Shown here: positions 8,134 through 16,230 of the stretch, piece by piece
How the letters are laid out: the number at the start of each line of letters is the position of its first letter
Position numbering within the stretch: position 1 is the stretch's first letter
Assembly (NCBI GenBank): GCA_900770195.1
Contig: CAAGJI010000075.1
Span: 1 to 46,866 of the forward strand
Length of the DNA stretch: 46,866 nt
Source: Oscillospiraceae bacterium
GTDB lineage: Bacteria; Bacillota; Clostridia; Oscillospirales; Ruminococcaceae
Direction of reading: 5' to 3'
Notes under the pieces: model-generated
What the model was told of the DNA's origin: nothing
Seen by the model: the letters and a program-made list of their open reading frames with translations, nothing else
Database searches by the model: none
Translations under genes and position numbers: made by a program

Positions 8134-8865
8134 ATGGAAAAACTTTCATTTCATCTTGAAGTTTTTGACGGTCCGCTTGACCTACTTCTGCATCTTATAA
8201 CAAAGCATAAGCTTAATATTTATGATATTGAAATATCAAAATTACTTGAACAGTATCTTGAATATATCGATATGTACAGCAAAACAGATATGGAACTTGC
8301 AGGGGAATTTCTTGAAATGGCTGCAAGGCTTATCTATATAAAAACAGTTTCGCTTCTTCCGAAAACAGAGGAAGCAAAAAAGGAAAAGGAAGCACTTCAG
8401 GGCGACCTTATCGAATATTCTATATGTAAACAGATGGCTGCAAAGATTTCGGAAAAATATGTTGGCGATGACATTTTTGTAAGACAGCCTGCAAAAATAA
8501 AAGTTGTAAAAACTTATTCCCGTTTTCACGATAAACTTGAACTTGTTTATGCGTATCTTGCTGTAAACAAACGTCCGCAGGAAGAAAAAATGCGTATACT
8601 TGCGGAACAAAAAGTCAAAAACGTTGTTTCAGAAAAACCTGTTTCCGTTTTTTCAAAAGTATACAGCCTTATGAAAAATCTTTATAGTTCAAAAACAGTA
8701 TTTATAAATGACCTCTATAAAGATTTAAAAGACAAAAGTTCAAGAATTGCAATGTTTCTTGCTATACTCGAACTTACAAAAAAAGGCAGGATTTTAATAA
8801 GCGAGGACGGAACAGAACTTTATTTAAAACGTGAACGCAAAAGAAGGAGTGTGGAAAATGCCTGA
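8134..8865 (+). CDS. scpA: Segregation and condensation protein A
   Basis: A 243-residue kleisin subunit that with ScpB and SMC forms the bacterial condensin. The start (LEVFDGPLDLLLHLI) is the characteristic ScpA N-terminus that binds the SMC neck, and the C-terminal winged-helix segment (FLAILELTKKGRI) binds the SMC cap. It begins immediately after the protease stop codon and overlaps scpB by 8 nt. Confidence 0.97.
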   Translation: MEKLSFHLEVFDGPLDLLLHLITKHKLNIYDIEISKLLEQYLEYIDMYSKTDMELAGEFLEMAARLIYIKTVSLLPKTEEAKKEKEALQGDLIEYSICKQMAAKISEKYVGDDIFVRQPAKIKVVKTYSRFHDKLELVYAYLAVNKRPQEEKMRILAEQKVKNVVSEKPVSVFSKVYSLMKNLYSSKTVFINDLYKDLKDKSSRIAMFLAILELTKKGRILISEDGTELYLKRERKRRSVENA

Positions 8866-9430
8866 TAACAGCATTATTTCGGCTGTTGAAGCGGTTTTAT
8901 TTGCCTGTGGCGAACCTGTTGGAATAAGCCGTCTTGCATATGCTGCTGAAACGGAAGAATTTGAAATTCCAAATATAATTGATGCACTTAACAAACGTTA
9001 TGAAAATTCCGAAAGTTCATTGAATATTTTAAAGCTTGGAAATTCCTATCAGATTACAACAAAAAAAGAATTTTCAAAAAATATCAAACTTGCACTTGAA
9101 GCTGAAAAAAGCACTCCACTTTCAAATGCCGCAATGGAAGTTTTAACTATTATCGCCTATAATCAGCCTGTTTCAAAAAGTTTTATATCTCATGTCCGAG
9201 GAATAGAAAGCGGAAATATTGTAAATTCGCTTGTTGAAAGGGAACTGCTTGAAGAGGCAGGCAGACTTGATGTTCCGGGGAAGCCTATCGCATACAAAAC
9301 AACAGATGTTTTTTTAAGATGTTTCGGAATTGAAAGCATAGACGACCTTGACCCTATACCTAATGTAATTCCTGACGGTGAAATCTCTGATGAAAATATT
9401 TCTGAAGAAAATTTGGAAGAAAACGAATAA
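8858..9430 (+). CDS. scpB: Segregation and condensation protein B
   Basis: A 190-residue partner of ScpA in the SMC complex, made of two winged-helix domains. The diagnostic stretch LSNAAMEVLTIIAYNQPVSK is present, followed by the RGIESG segment. The ATG at 8858 is preferred: AAGGAG (8844-8849) lies 8 nt upstream, while the in-frame GTGs further 5' lack a site. The C-terminus is an acidic tail rich in Glu and Asn. It overlaps the end of scpA by 8 nt, indicating translational coupling. Confidence 0.96.
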   Translation: MPDNSIISAVEAVLFACGEPVGISRLAYAAETEEFEIPNIIDALNKRYENSESSLNILKLGNSYQITTKKEFSKNIKLALEAEKSTPLSNAAMEVLTIIAYNQPVSKSFISHVRGIESGNIVNSLVERELLEEAGRLDVPGKPIAYKTTDVFLRCFGIESIDDLDPIPNVIPDGEISDENISEENLEENE

Positions 9431-9460
9431 AATCAATCTGATTTTCGAAAGGACGGTTAA

Positions 9461-10711
9461 ATGAAAATTTTTCTTATAATAATTGCATTTTTACTGTTTT
9501 TAACCATTGTTCCTTTCAGATTACATTGTTTTTTTTCAGACAGCGGAAACAGAATAATAATATCATTTTTAGGAATAAGATTTTATAATTCAAAAAAAAG
9601 TGCAAAAAAAGATTCTGAAGATGATAAAGATAATTCAGATGATGAAAAAAAATCAGAAAAAAATTCTGAAAACAGTTCAGATTCACGTAAAAAAGAAAAA
9701 CAAACAGAAAAAAAAGAGAAAACAACTGATAAATCAGACAGGAATAAGCATAAAAAGAAAAAATCGGAAGATAATAACAATAAAACATTTGATGATAATG
9801 ATGATGGCATTCTTTCAAAATTTTCTGATATGTTTTTTGAAGAACCTGAAATATTAAAATATTCTCTTGCAAAATTTTTTAAAGCAACAGGAAAACTTTT
9901 AAAAGGTATTCCTTTCAAAAAACTTTATATAAAAATCGGTGCAGGCGGTGAAGATGCATATGAAGCCGCTATGAATTATGTGTTTTTCAACAGACTTGTA
10001 TGGTGTGGACTCGGATTCTTTTCATCTCTGACAACTGTCAGCAAAAAGAAAATTAAAATATATCCTGTTTTTCAGGAGGATACTACTTTATATAATATAA
10101 GCTTTACAGCAGATTTGAAAATATGCAACGTTTTAGCTGTCGTTTTATTTGCAGCAGTTGAATATATCAAAATTTTAAACTGGATAAAAACAGGCAAAAA
10201 GCCTGATGATGTAAAAAATAAAAGCAAAAACATAAATGAAAAGGAGTTTGTTATGGGTGAAAAAAATAACAAAGTAAGCGATATTATGGGTGTTACCATG
10301 GAAAAAATAAAAGAAATGGTAGATGTCAACACAATAATAGGCGAACCTGTAAAAGCAGGTGAAAATATTACAATAATACCTGTTTCAAAAGTTTCATACG
10401 GTTTTGGTTCAGGCGGTTCTGACCTTCCTGTAAAAAATACAACAAAAGAACTTTTTGGCGGAGGTGCAGGTGCAGGCGTTACAATAAAACCTATAGGATT
10501 TATTGTTGTAAATAATGATGATGTTAAATTTATTCAGGTTGCAGAAGAATATAAAACATCAAATTCTGTTATCGATATGATACCGGGAATTGTTGATTCA
10601 TTCTCAGGAATATTCTCAAAAGATAAATCTGAAAACAATTCAAAGAAAAACAAAAAGTCAAAGAAAGAAAAGAAAAGTCAGGTAACAGAAGAAACAGTTG
10701 TTGAAGAATAG
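9461..10711 (+). CDS. DUF2953 protein fused in frame to a YtfJ/GerW domain
   Basis: A 416-residue open frame joining two proteins that usually come from adjacent genes. Residues 1-264: an N-terminal membrane helix, a highly charged Lys/Asp/Glu/Ser linker (about 48-115), then a DUF2953-like domain. Residues 265-416: a YtfJ/GerW-like sporulation domain with DVNTIIGEPV, IIPVSKVSYGFGSGG and a glycine-rich GGGAGAGVTIKPIGF segment, then a Lys/Ser-rich tail. At the junction AAGGAG (10241-10246) lies 6 nt before an in-frame ATG (10253), so the second domain may also be made alone. In Bacillus, GerW affects spore germination lipoprotein function; DUF2953 has no known role. Confidence 0.8.
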   Translation: MKIFLIIIAFLLFLTIVPFRLHCFFSDSGNRIIISFLGIRFYNSKKSAKKDSEDDKDNSDDEKKSEKNSENSSDSRKKEKQTEKKEKTTDKSDRNKHKKKKSEDNNNKTFDDNDDGILSKFSDMFFEEPEILKYSLAKFFKATGKLLKGIPFKKLYIKIGAGGEDAYEAAMNYVFFNRLVWCGLGFFSSLTTVSKKKIKIYPVFQEDTTLYNISFTADLKICNVLAVVLFAAVEYIKILNWIKTGKKPDDVKNKSKNINEKEFVMGEKNNKVSDIMGVTMEKIKEMVDVNTIIGEPVKAGENITIIPVSKVSYGFGSGGSDLPVKNTTKELFGGGAGAGVTIKPIGFIVVNNDDVKFIQVAEEYKTSNSVIDMIPGIVDSFSGIFSKDKSENNSKKNKKSKKEKKSQVTEETVVEE

Positions 10712-10776
10712 TCTATAATAATTCAGATCGGCATAAACTTTATATAATTATATTTTGATTGTATGGAGTGGTATTT

Positions 10777-11832
10777 ATGTGTTTTCTGAAAAAAATTTTT
10801 CCGTTTCTGTTTTTGGGTGTAATATTTTTCAATCAGGAAAATTTCTCTGCATTTGCTGAGAATCCGCCTGAAATTACAGCAAAAGGCTGTGTTTTAACGG
10901 ACGCTGCAACAGGACAGATTATCTACGGAAAAAATGAAAATGAAAAACTTCCTATGGCAAGCACAACAAAAATTATGACTGTTCTGCTTTGCCTTGAAAG
11001 CGGTGAACTTGACAAAGAATTTATAGTTGACAGCGAGGCAATTAAAACAGAAGGGTCTTCTATGGGGCTTCAGGAGGGCGATATTGTAACGAAACGTTCT
11101 CTTTGCTATGGAATGCTTTTGCCATCGGGAAATGATGCTGCTAACGCTGCTGCAGTTGCCTGCGGCGGAAACATTGAAAATTTTGCCAATATGATGAATA
11201 AAAAGGCTGATGAACTTGGACTTGAAAAAACTTTTTTCGTCACACCTTCAGGTCTTGAAGGTGTCGGACATGGTTCATCAGCTTACGATATGGCAATTCT
11301 TGCATCTGCTGCACTTAAAAACAGCGACTTTGCAAAAATGTGCAGTTGCGAGAAAAAAACGCTTAAATTCGGCAATCCGCCTTATGAAAGAACTTTATAC
11401 AACACAAATAAACTTCTTTCAATGTATGACGGTGTAAACGGAATAAAAACAGGTTTCACAGATGAAGCAGGGAGATGCCTTGTTTCGTCCTGCGAAAAAA
11501 ATGGTGTGACACTTATATGTGTTACTTTAAACGACAAAAACGACTGGAACGAACATATGTCTTTGTACGACTATGGTTTTTCAATCGTAAAAAAGGATGA
11601 AATAAAAGCTGAAAAAGTTACTGTTTGTGATGCTGAAAACGGAAAAACTTTTGAAATTTTCCCTGAAAACAGTATCACTTACGGCAAACTTGAAAACAGC
11701 AAAAATAATATAAATGCGGTTTATGAAACAAGACCTTTTATTTATAAATCTGATGAAAATTATTCAAACGGAAAAGTAAATTACTTTTTCAGCGGAAGAA
11801 AAATCGGTGAATCGGAACTTGTTTCAAAGTAA
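10777..11832 (+). CDS. D-alanyl-D-alanine carboxypeptidase, DacF type
   Basis: A 351-residue penicillin-binding protein (peptidase S11) that trims the terminal D-Ala of peptidoglycan stem peptides. The three active-site motifs are clear: Ser62-Thr-Thr-Lys65, Ser117-Gly-Asn119 and Lys224-Thr-Gly226. A signal peptide spans residues 1-28 with likely cleavage after SAFA. A C-terminal beta domain follows, but no clear C-terminal amphipathic anchor is seen. The ATG at 10777 is chosen because GGAG lies 8 nt upstream; an earlier in-frame start at 10759 has no site. It sits behind a sporulation-family gene, the usual setting of the DacF/DacB relatives. Confidence 0.93.
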   Translation: MCFLKKIFPFLFLGVIFFNQENFSAFAENPPEITAKGCVLTDAATGQIIYGKNENEKLPMASTTKIMTVLLCLESGELDKEFIVDSEAIKTEGSSMGLQEGDIVTKRSLCYGMLLPSGNDAANAAAVACGGNIENFANMMNKKADELGLEKTFFVTPSGLEGVGHGSSAYDMAILASAALKNSDFAKMCSCEKKTLKFGNPPYERTLYNTNKLLSMYDGVNGIKTGFTDEAGRCLVSSCEKNGVTLICVTLNDKNDWNEHMSLYDYGFSIVKKDEIKAEKVTVCDAENGKTFEIFPENSITYGKLENSKNNINAVYETRPFIYKSDENYSNGKVNYFFSGRKIGESELVSK

Positions 11833-11844
11833 AATGGAGGAAAT

Positions 11845-12576
11845 ATGGCAGATATAAGAATACAAAAATTGCTTGCTGATGCAGGTGTCTGTTCAAGAAG
11901 AAAAGCGGAAGAACTTATTTCACAGGGACGTGTTACCTGCAACGGAAAAGTTGTGGGTATAGGCGATAAAGCTTCTGTTAAAGACAGACTTGAAGTTGAC
12001 GGAAAAATGGTTCGTCAGGTAAGAAACAGAAAATTTGTTTACATAATGCTTAATAAACCGAGAGGATACGTTACAACAACATCAGACGAACTTGAAAGAA
12101 AATGTGTTATGGATTTGCTTGACGGTGTTGAGGAAAGGGTTTTCCCTGTTGGAAGACTTGACAGAAATTCAGAAGGTCTTTTGCTTCTTACAAATGACGG
12201 AAATTTTGCAAACAGCATAACCCACCCAAGCAAACACATTTCAAAAACCTATCGTGTTACAACCCACCCGAGGGCAACGGAACAGCAGCTTATTGAAATG
12301 AGTAAACCTATTGTAATTGACGGACGTGAAACTGAACCTGCATCTGTTGTTGTTAAAACTCAGGAAGAAAACAGAACTGTTATGCTTGTAACAATTCATG
12401 AAGGAAGAAACAGACAGATAAGAAGACTTTGTGAAAATGCAGGTCTTGAAGTCGCAAGACTCAGAAGAATAAGCGTAGGTCCTCTTAAACTCGGTATGCT
12501 TAAACCGGGTGCATACAGGGAACTTACAGCGGAAGAATTAAGAGCAATAAGAACTGCAATAGGCGGAAAACAGTAA
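11845..12576 (+). CDS. rluB: 23S rRNA pseudouridine synthase, RluB/RsuA family
   Basis: A 243-residue enzyme that isomerises a uridine in ribosomal RNA. An S4 RNA-binding domain occupies residues 1-60 (IQKLLADAGVCSRRKAEELI), and the catalytic motif GRLDRNSEG places the nucleophile at Asp106. The KPRGY and EGRNRQIRRL segments complete the family pattern. In Gram-positives the S12-adjacent RluB type usually modifies 23S helix 89, but RsuA, RluE and RluF cannot be excluded by reading alone. It starts 12 nt after the carboxypeptidase stop with GGAGG upstream, and is the last gene of the run. Confidence 0.9.
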   Translation: MADIRIQKLLADAGVCSRRKAEELISQGRVTCNGKVVGIGDKASVKDRLEVDGKMVRQVRNRKFVYIMLNKPRGYVTTTSDELERKCVMDLLDGVEERVFPVGRLDRNSEGLLLLTNDGNFANSITHPSKHISKTYRVTTHPRATEQQLIEMSKPIVIDGRETEPASVVVKTQEENRTVMLVTIHEGRNRQIRRLCENAGLEVARLRRISVGPLKLGMLKPGAYRELTAEELRAIRTAIGGKQ

Positions 12577-12592
12577 CTGCAACCCCAAAATA

Positions 12593-12628
12593 AGAAAATT
12601 ACACGGAAAAATATCTGTGTTATTTTCT
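12593..12628. other. Hairpin after the rluB gene
   Basis: A 12-bp stem with one mismatch (AGAAAATTACAC and GTGTTATTTTCT) lies 16 nt after the stop codon. No T run follows on the plus strand, so it may stabilise the 3' end or be a weak terminator. Confidence 0.4.
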
Positions 12629-12704
12629 AAAAAGCGGTTATAACTTAATTATGGTTATTTTTGTGCCTAAATTCTTAACATTATAAAAAAATTAATCTGG
12701 ACAC

Positions 12705-12733
12705 TTGAAAAACAGAAAAAAAAGTTGTATAAT
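12705..12733 (+). promoter_or_regulatory. Promoter of the carboxyltransferase operon
   Basis: TTGAAA (12705-12710), a 17-nt spacer and TATAAT (12728-12733), about 40 nt before the first start codon. Confidence 0.75.
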
Positions 12734-12773
12734 ATTATATGTATATTAGTTTTGTAGGAAGGATTAAATCGTT

Positions 12774-14096
12774 ATGCAAATCGAAAAAAATTTGAATAGT
12801 CAGGCAAGAAAACGTCTTGAACTCTTGTTTGACGACAGTGAATATACTGAAATTGGTTCTTATGTAAAGGAAAAAGACAACCTTACAGGTGTTATTACTG
12901 CCTTTGGTACAGTTTACGGTACTCCTGTTTATGCTTTTTCTCAGGATAAGACAGTTGAAAATGGTGCTGTTGGTGCAGCACAGGCTGAAAAAATCAAGAA
13001 AATTTTTGAACTTGCCGCTAAAACAGGTGTTCCGGTTGTAGGAATACATGATTCTAATGGTGCATTTATTGACGGAAGTGCAAAGTCGCTCTCTGCATAT
13101 GGTGAAATGCTTAATGTTTCATCTCAGATCTCAGGCGTTGTTCCTCAGATTTCTGTTATTGCAGGTTCATGTGTCGGCTGTGCGGCTCTTCTTGCAGCTT
13201 CATCTGATTTTATTATTATGTCTGAAAATGGCGAAATCGGTATGAGTACTCTTTGCGAAAAAAGCGACAAAACAAAGCTTGTAAGTGCTGTTTGCAAAAG
13301 TGATGAAGATGCTATAAATAAAACAAGAGATTTAATAAGCATTTTACCTATGAACAACCTTGAAGGCCCTCACATTCAGGTATTTAGTGAACCTGCTGCT
13401 GAATATACAGGCGATTTTGCAGGTATTGCTTCAGCTGTATGTGATGCAAACAGTGTTGTTGAACTTTCTGAAAATACAGGTAAGGCTTCATATACTGCAC
13501 TCGCAACAATAAGCGGACAGACTGTCGGCATTGTTGCAACAAATAAAACAAACGATAAACTCACAAGCGAAGATACTTCAAAGATTGCTCGTTTTGTGAG
13601 AACTTGTGATGCTTTCGCTATCCCTGTTATTACTTTCGTCGACACAGAAGGTTTCGACAAGGAAGGAATTGACGGAGTAAAGGCTTTAACTCAGCTTTCT
13701 GCTTCATACAGCGAAGCTACAACAGCCAAGATTTCAATTATCACAGGCAAATGCATTGGTTCTTCATTCATTGCACTTGCAGGCAAGAATGTAAGTGCTG
13801 ACTTTACTTTTGCTTTTGAAAATGCTTCAATCGCACCTATGGAACCTCTTGCTGCTGTTGAATTTTTATGGCACGACAAACTTGCAGGTGCTGCTGACAT
13901 TACAGCTAAGAGAAACGAACTTGCGAATGAATACTTATCAACTCTTGCAAGTGCTGAAAGTGCTGCAAATGACGGTGCTGTTGACGACATAATCGCACCG
14001 GCTGACACAAGAAGCACTATTGATTCTGCTCTCCATATGCTCGAAGGCAAGAGAGTTCAGAAACTCCCTAAGAAACATAATAACATTCCTTTCTGA
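12774..14096 (+). CDS. Acyl-CoA carboxyltransferase subunit (12S/MmdA-like), divergent
   Basis: A 440-residue protein of the carboxyl transferase (crotonase-fold) family, which moves a carboxyl group between biotin and an acyl-CoA. Two halves are seen: the N half has CVGCAALLAASSDFIIM, the C half GKCIGSSFIALAGKNVSADF and IAPMEPLAAVEFLWH, matching the oxyanion-hole regions of propionyl/methylmalonyl-CoA carboxylase subunits. The C-terminus KRVQKLPKKHNNIPF is family-typical. It is about 70 residues shorter than the usual 510, mostly by loss in the N half, and glycines in the anion-hole segments are replaced (for example SCVGC where GPCAGG is usual). The operon supplies a biotin carrier and an OadA-like subunit. 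Acyl-CoA specificity is not readable. Confidence 0.8.
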   Translation: MQIEKNLNSQARKRLELLFDDSEYTEIGSYVKEKDNLTGVITAFGTVYGTPVYAFSQDKTVENGAVGAAQAEKIKKIFELAAKTGVPVVGIHDSNGAFIDGSAKSLSAYGEMLNVSSQISGVVPQISVIAGSCVGCAALLAASSDFIIMSENGEIGMSTLCEKSDKTKLVSAVCKSDEDAINKTRDLISILPMNNLEGPHIQVFSEPAAEYTGDFAGIASAVCDANSVVELSENTGKASYTALATISGQTVGIVATNKTNDKLTSEDTSKIARFVRTCDAFAIPVITFVDTEGFDKEGIDGVKALTQLSASYSEATTAKISIITGKCIGSSFIALAGKNVSADFTFAFENASIAPMEPLAAVEFLWHDKLAGAADITAKRNELANEYLSTLASAESAANDGAVDDIIAPADTRSTIDSALHMLEGKRVQKLPKKHNNIPF

Positions 14097-14148
14097 TTTT
14101 AAATCAGATTTAATACAATAAAAATATTTTGAATGGTGGTATATAATC

Positions 14149-14517
14149 ATGAGAAGATTTAATGTAACTGTAAATGGTAATGCATATGATGTTGCTGTTG
14201 AAGAAATAACAGACGGTTCAGCTCCTGCACCTGTCGCAGCAGCTCCTAAAAAAGCACCTGCTCCAAAGTCAGCACCGGCCGCTCCTAAAGCAGCAGCCGG
14301 TGCAGGCGAAAAGGTTTCAGCTCCTATGCCTGGTACTATCCTTGACATAAAAGTTTCAAACGGCGATGCCGTTAAAAAAGGACAGGTTATTATGGTCCTT
14401 GAAGCTATGAAGATGGAAAATGATATTGTTGCTCCTTGCGACGGAAGTGTTACAAGCATTCTTGTAAACAAGGGTGATTCTGTTAACTCATCAGATACAC
14501 TTGCAACAATCGGCTAA
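14149..14517 (+). CDS. Biotin carboxyl carrier protein
   Basis: A 122-residue carrier. The biotinyl domain (about 52-122) carries EAMKMEN with the biotin-accepting Lys88. A short N-terminal segment (MRRFNVTVNGNAYDV) resembles the start of 1.3S/gamma-type carriers, and a flexible Ala/Pro/Lys-rich linker (about 24-52) joins the two. The linker and domain are typical of the free-standing carrier of sodium-pump decarboxylases and transcarboxylase. It lies between the two transferase subunits in one operon and would shuttle the carboxyl group between them. Confidence 0.95.
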   Translation: MRRFNVTVNGNAYDVAVEEITDGSAPAPVAAAPKKAPAPKSAPAAPKAAAGAGEKVSAPMPGTILDIKVSNGDAVKKGQVIMVLEAMKMENDIVAPCDGSVTSILVNKGDSVNSSDTLATIG

Positions 14518-14529
14518 TATAAACCCGAA

Positions 14530-14559
14530 AGAGCCTGCCGAAAATTTCCGGCAAGCTCT
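14530..14559 (+). other. Intercistronic hairpin between carrier and OadA-like genes
   Basis: AGAGCCTGCCG and CGGCAAGCTCT form an 11-bp stem with one mismatch and an 8-nt loop. No T run follows, so it is more likely a stability or partial-attenuation element than a full terminator. The gap of about 100 nt to the next gene is otherwise empty. Confidence 0.5.
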
Positions 14560-14620
14560 GAAATATTTCTAATCTTACAGGAAAGGATATTCACTTGCAA
14601 CAAAGTGAAGGTTATGAAAA

Positions 14621-16027
14621 ATGGCAAAAGTTAAAATTCAGGAAGTCGTTTTACGTGATGCTCATCAGTCACTCCTTGCTACACGTATGCCGATTGAAGA
14701 TATGCTTCCGATTTTGGACAAAATGGATAAAATCGGTTACGATACAATTGAATGCTGGGGCGGTGCAACATTTGACTCATGCCTCAGATTTTTAAATGAA
14801 GACCCGTGGGAAAGACTTCGTACATTAAGAAAAAATCTTCCTAACACAAAGCTTTCAATGCTTTTCCGTGGTCAGAATATGCTTGGTTACCGTCATTATG
14901 CTGATGACGTACTTGAATATTTCGTTCAGAAAATCGGTGCAAACGGTATGGACGTTATCCGTATTTTTGATGCACTCAACGATATAAGAAACCTTGAAAC
15001 TGCTATAAAAGCAGCAAACAAGGAAGGTATGCACGCTCAGGTTGCTATGTCTTACACAACAGGTCCTATTTTTACAGACCAGTATTATGTTGACTATGCA
15101 AAGAGAATTGAAGCAGCAGGTGCAAAGTCTATCTGTATTAAAGATATGGCTGCACTTCTTACTCCATACAGAACAGAATCACTTGTAAAGGCTGTTAAAT
15201 CAGCTGTAAAAATTCCTGTACATCTCCACACACACTACACATCAGGTCTTGCTTCAATGTGTATTTTAAAGGCTGTTGAAGCAGGTATTGACGGTGTTGA
15301 CACAGCTATGTCACCTCTTGCAAACGGTACTTCACACGCACCAACAGAATCAATCGTTGCTGCACTTCAGGGTACACCTTATGATACAGGTCTTGACTTA
15401 AAGGCTTTATCTGAAATTCGTGAATACTTTATGACTTTAAGAGAAAAGTATATCAAGAGCGGACTTATTGACCCTAAGATGCTTGCAGTTGATGCAAACG
15501 CACTTATTTATCAGGTTCCGGGCGGTATGCTTTCAAACCTTCTTTCACAGCTTAAACAGGCTGGCAAGGAAGAACTCCTTGATGATGTTCTTGCTGAAGT
15601 TCCAAGAGTTCGTGAAGATGCAGGTTCGCTTCCGCTTGTTACTCCGACATCACAGATTGTTGGTACTCAGGCTGTTCTTAACGTTCTTTCAGGCGAAAGA
15701 TACAAGATGGTTACAAAGGAATTCAAGGGCGTTGTTCGTGGTGAATACGGTAAAACTCCGCTCCCTATTGACCCTGCTTTCCGCAAGCAGATAATAGGTG
15801 ATGAAAAACCTATCGACTGCCGTCCGGCTGATTTGCTTGAACCTGAACTCGATAAACTCCGCAAGGAAGCTGAAGCAACTGGCTTTGTTGAACAGGAAGA
15901 AGATGTTCTCAGCTACGCACAGTTCGGACAGGTTGCAGTTAAATTCTTTGAAAACCGCCGCAACAAGAAATATGGTCTTGACGGTGTTCATGGTGATGCT
16001 GCAAAGGGAATCCACCCTGTAGGTTAA
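14621..16027 (+). CDS. Oxaloacetate decarboxylase alpha / transcarboxylase 5S-like subunit
   Basis: A 468-residue carboxyltransferase with a TIM barrel of the HMGL-like family. It exchanges CO2 between oxaloacetate/pyruvate and biotin. The metal site is visible: Asp13 (LRDAHQS), Lys174 (the carbamylated lysine, IKDMA), and His203/His205 (HLHTH). The substrate-binding stretch LFRGQNMLGYRHY is intact, and a C-terminal PYC_OADA domain follows. It has no biotinyl domain of its own, consistent with the separate carrier upstream. Length matches the 5S subunit of transcarboxylase and PycB. An oadB-type membrane subunit is absent from the neighbourhood. A terminator follows. Confidence 0.93.
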   Translation: MAKVKIQEVVLRDAHQSLLATRMPIEDMLPILDKMDKIGYDTIECWGGATFDSCLRFLNEDPWERLRTLRKNLPNTKLSMLFRGQNMLGYRHYADDVLEYFVQKIGANGMDVIRIFDALNDIRNLETAIKAANKEGMHAQVAMSYTTGPIFTDQYYVDYAKRIEAAGAKSICIKDMAALLTPYRTESLVKAVKSAVKIPVHLHTHYTSGLASMCILKAVEAGIDGVDTAMSPLANGTSHAPTESIVAALQGTPYDTGLDLKALSEIREYFMTLREKYIKSGLIDPKMLAVDANALIYQVPGGMLSNLLSQLKQAGKEELLDDVLAEVPRVREDAGSLPLVTPTSQIVGTQAVLNVLSGERYKMVTKEFKGVVRGEYGKTPLPIDPAFRKQIIGDEKPIDCRPADLLEPELDKLRKEAEATGFVEQEEDVLSYAQFGQVAVKFFENRRNKKYGLDGVHGDAAKGIHPVG

Positions 16028-16052
16028 TTATTAACTAAAATTATAAAACAAT

Positions 16053-16079
16053 AAGGGGGATGTTTTAACACCCCCTTTT
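16053..16079 (+). terminator. Terminator of the carboxyltransferase operon
   Basis: AAGGGGG-A-TGT pairs with ACA-CCCCCTT (a bulged A, TTTA loop), followed by TTTTATT. It lies 25 nt after the stop codon. Confidence 0.85.
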
Positions 16080-16230
16080 ATTCTATTATTGCATTTTATT
16101 TTTTTAAGTTTAAGACAGGTATCACTTAATATGTTTTTGTATTTCAGTTATAATATCTGTTTTTTACAACAACAAAATTTCTGATTTAAAAAAATATAAT
16201 GATAATCAAATAAATGAAAGGAGAAAAAAT

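Noticed and set aside
9600..9800. Frameshift or coding break in the Lys/Asp/Glu-rich stretch of the DUF2953 protein
   Set aside because: The frame is open throughout and the composition is typical of a charged linker after a membrane helix.
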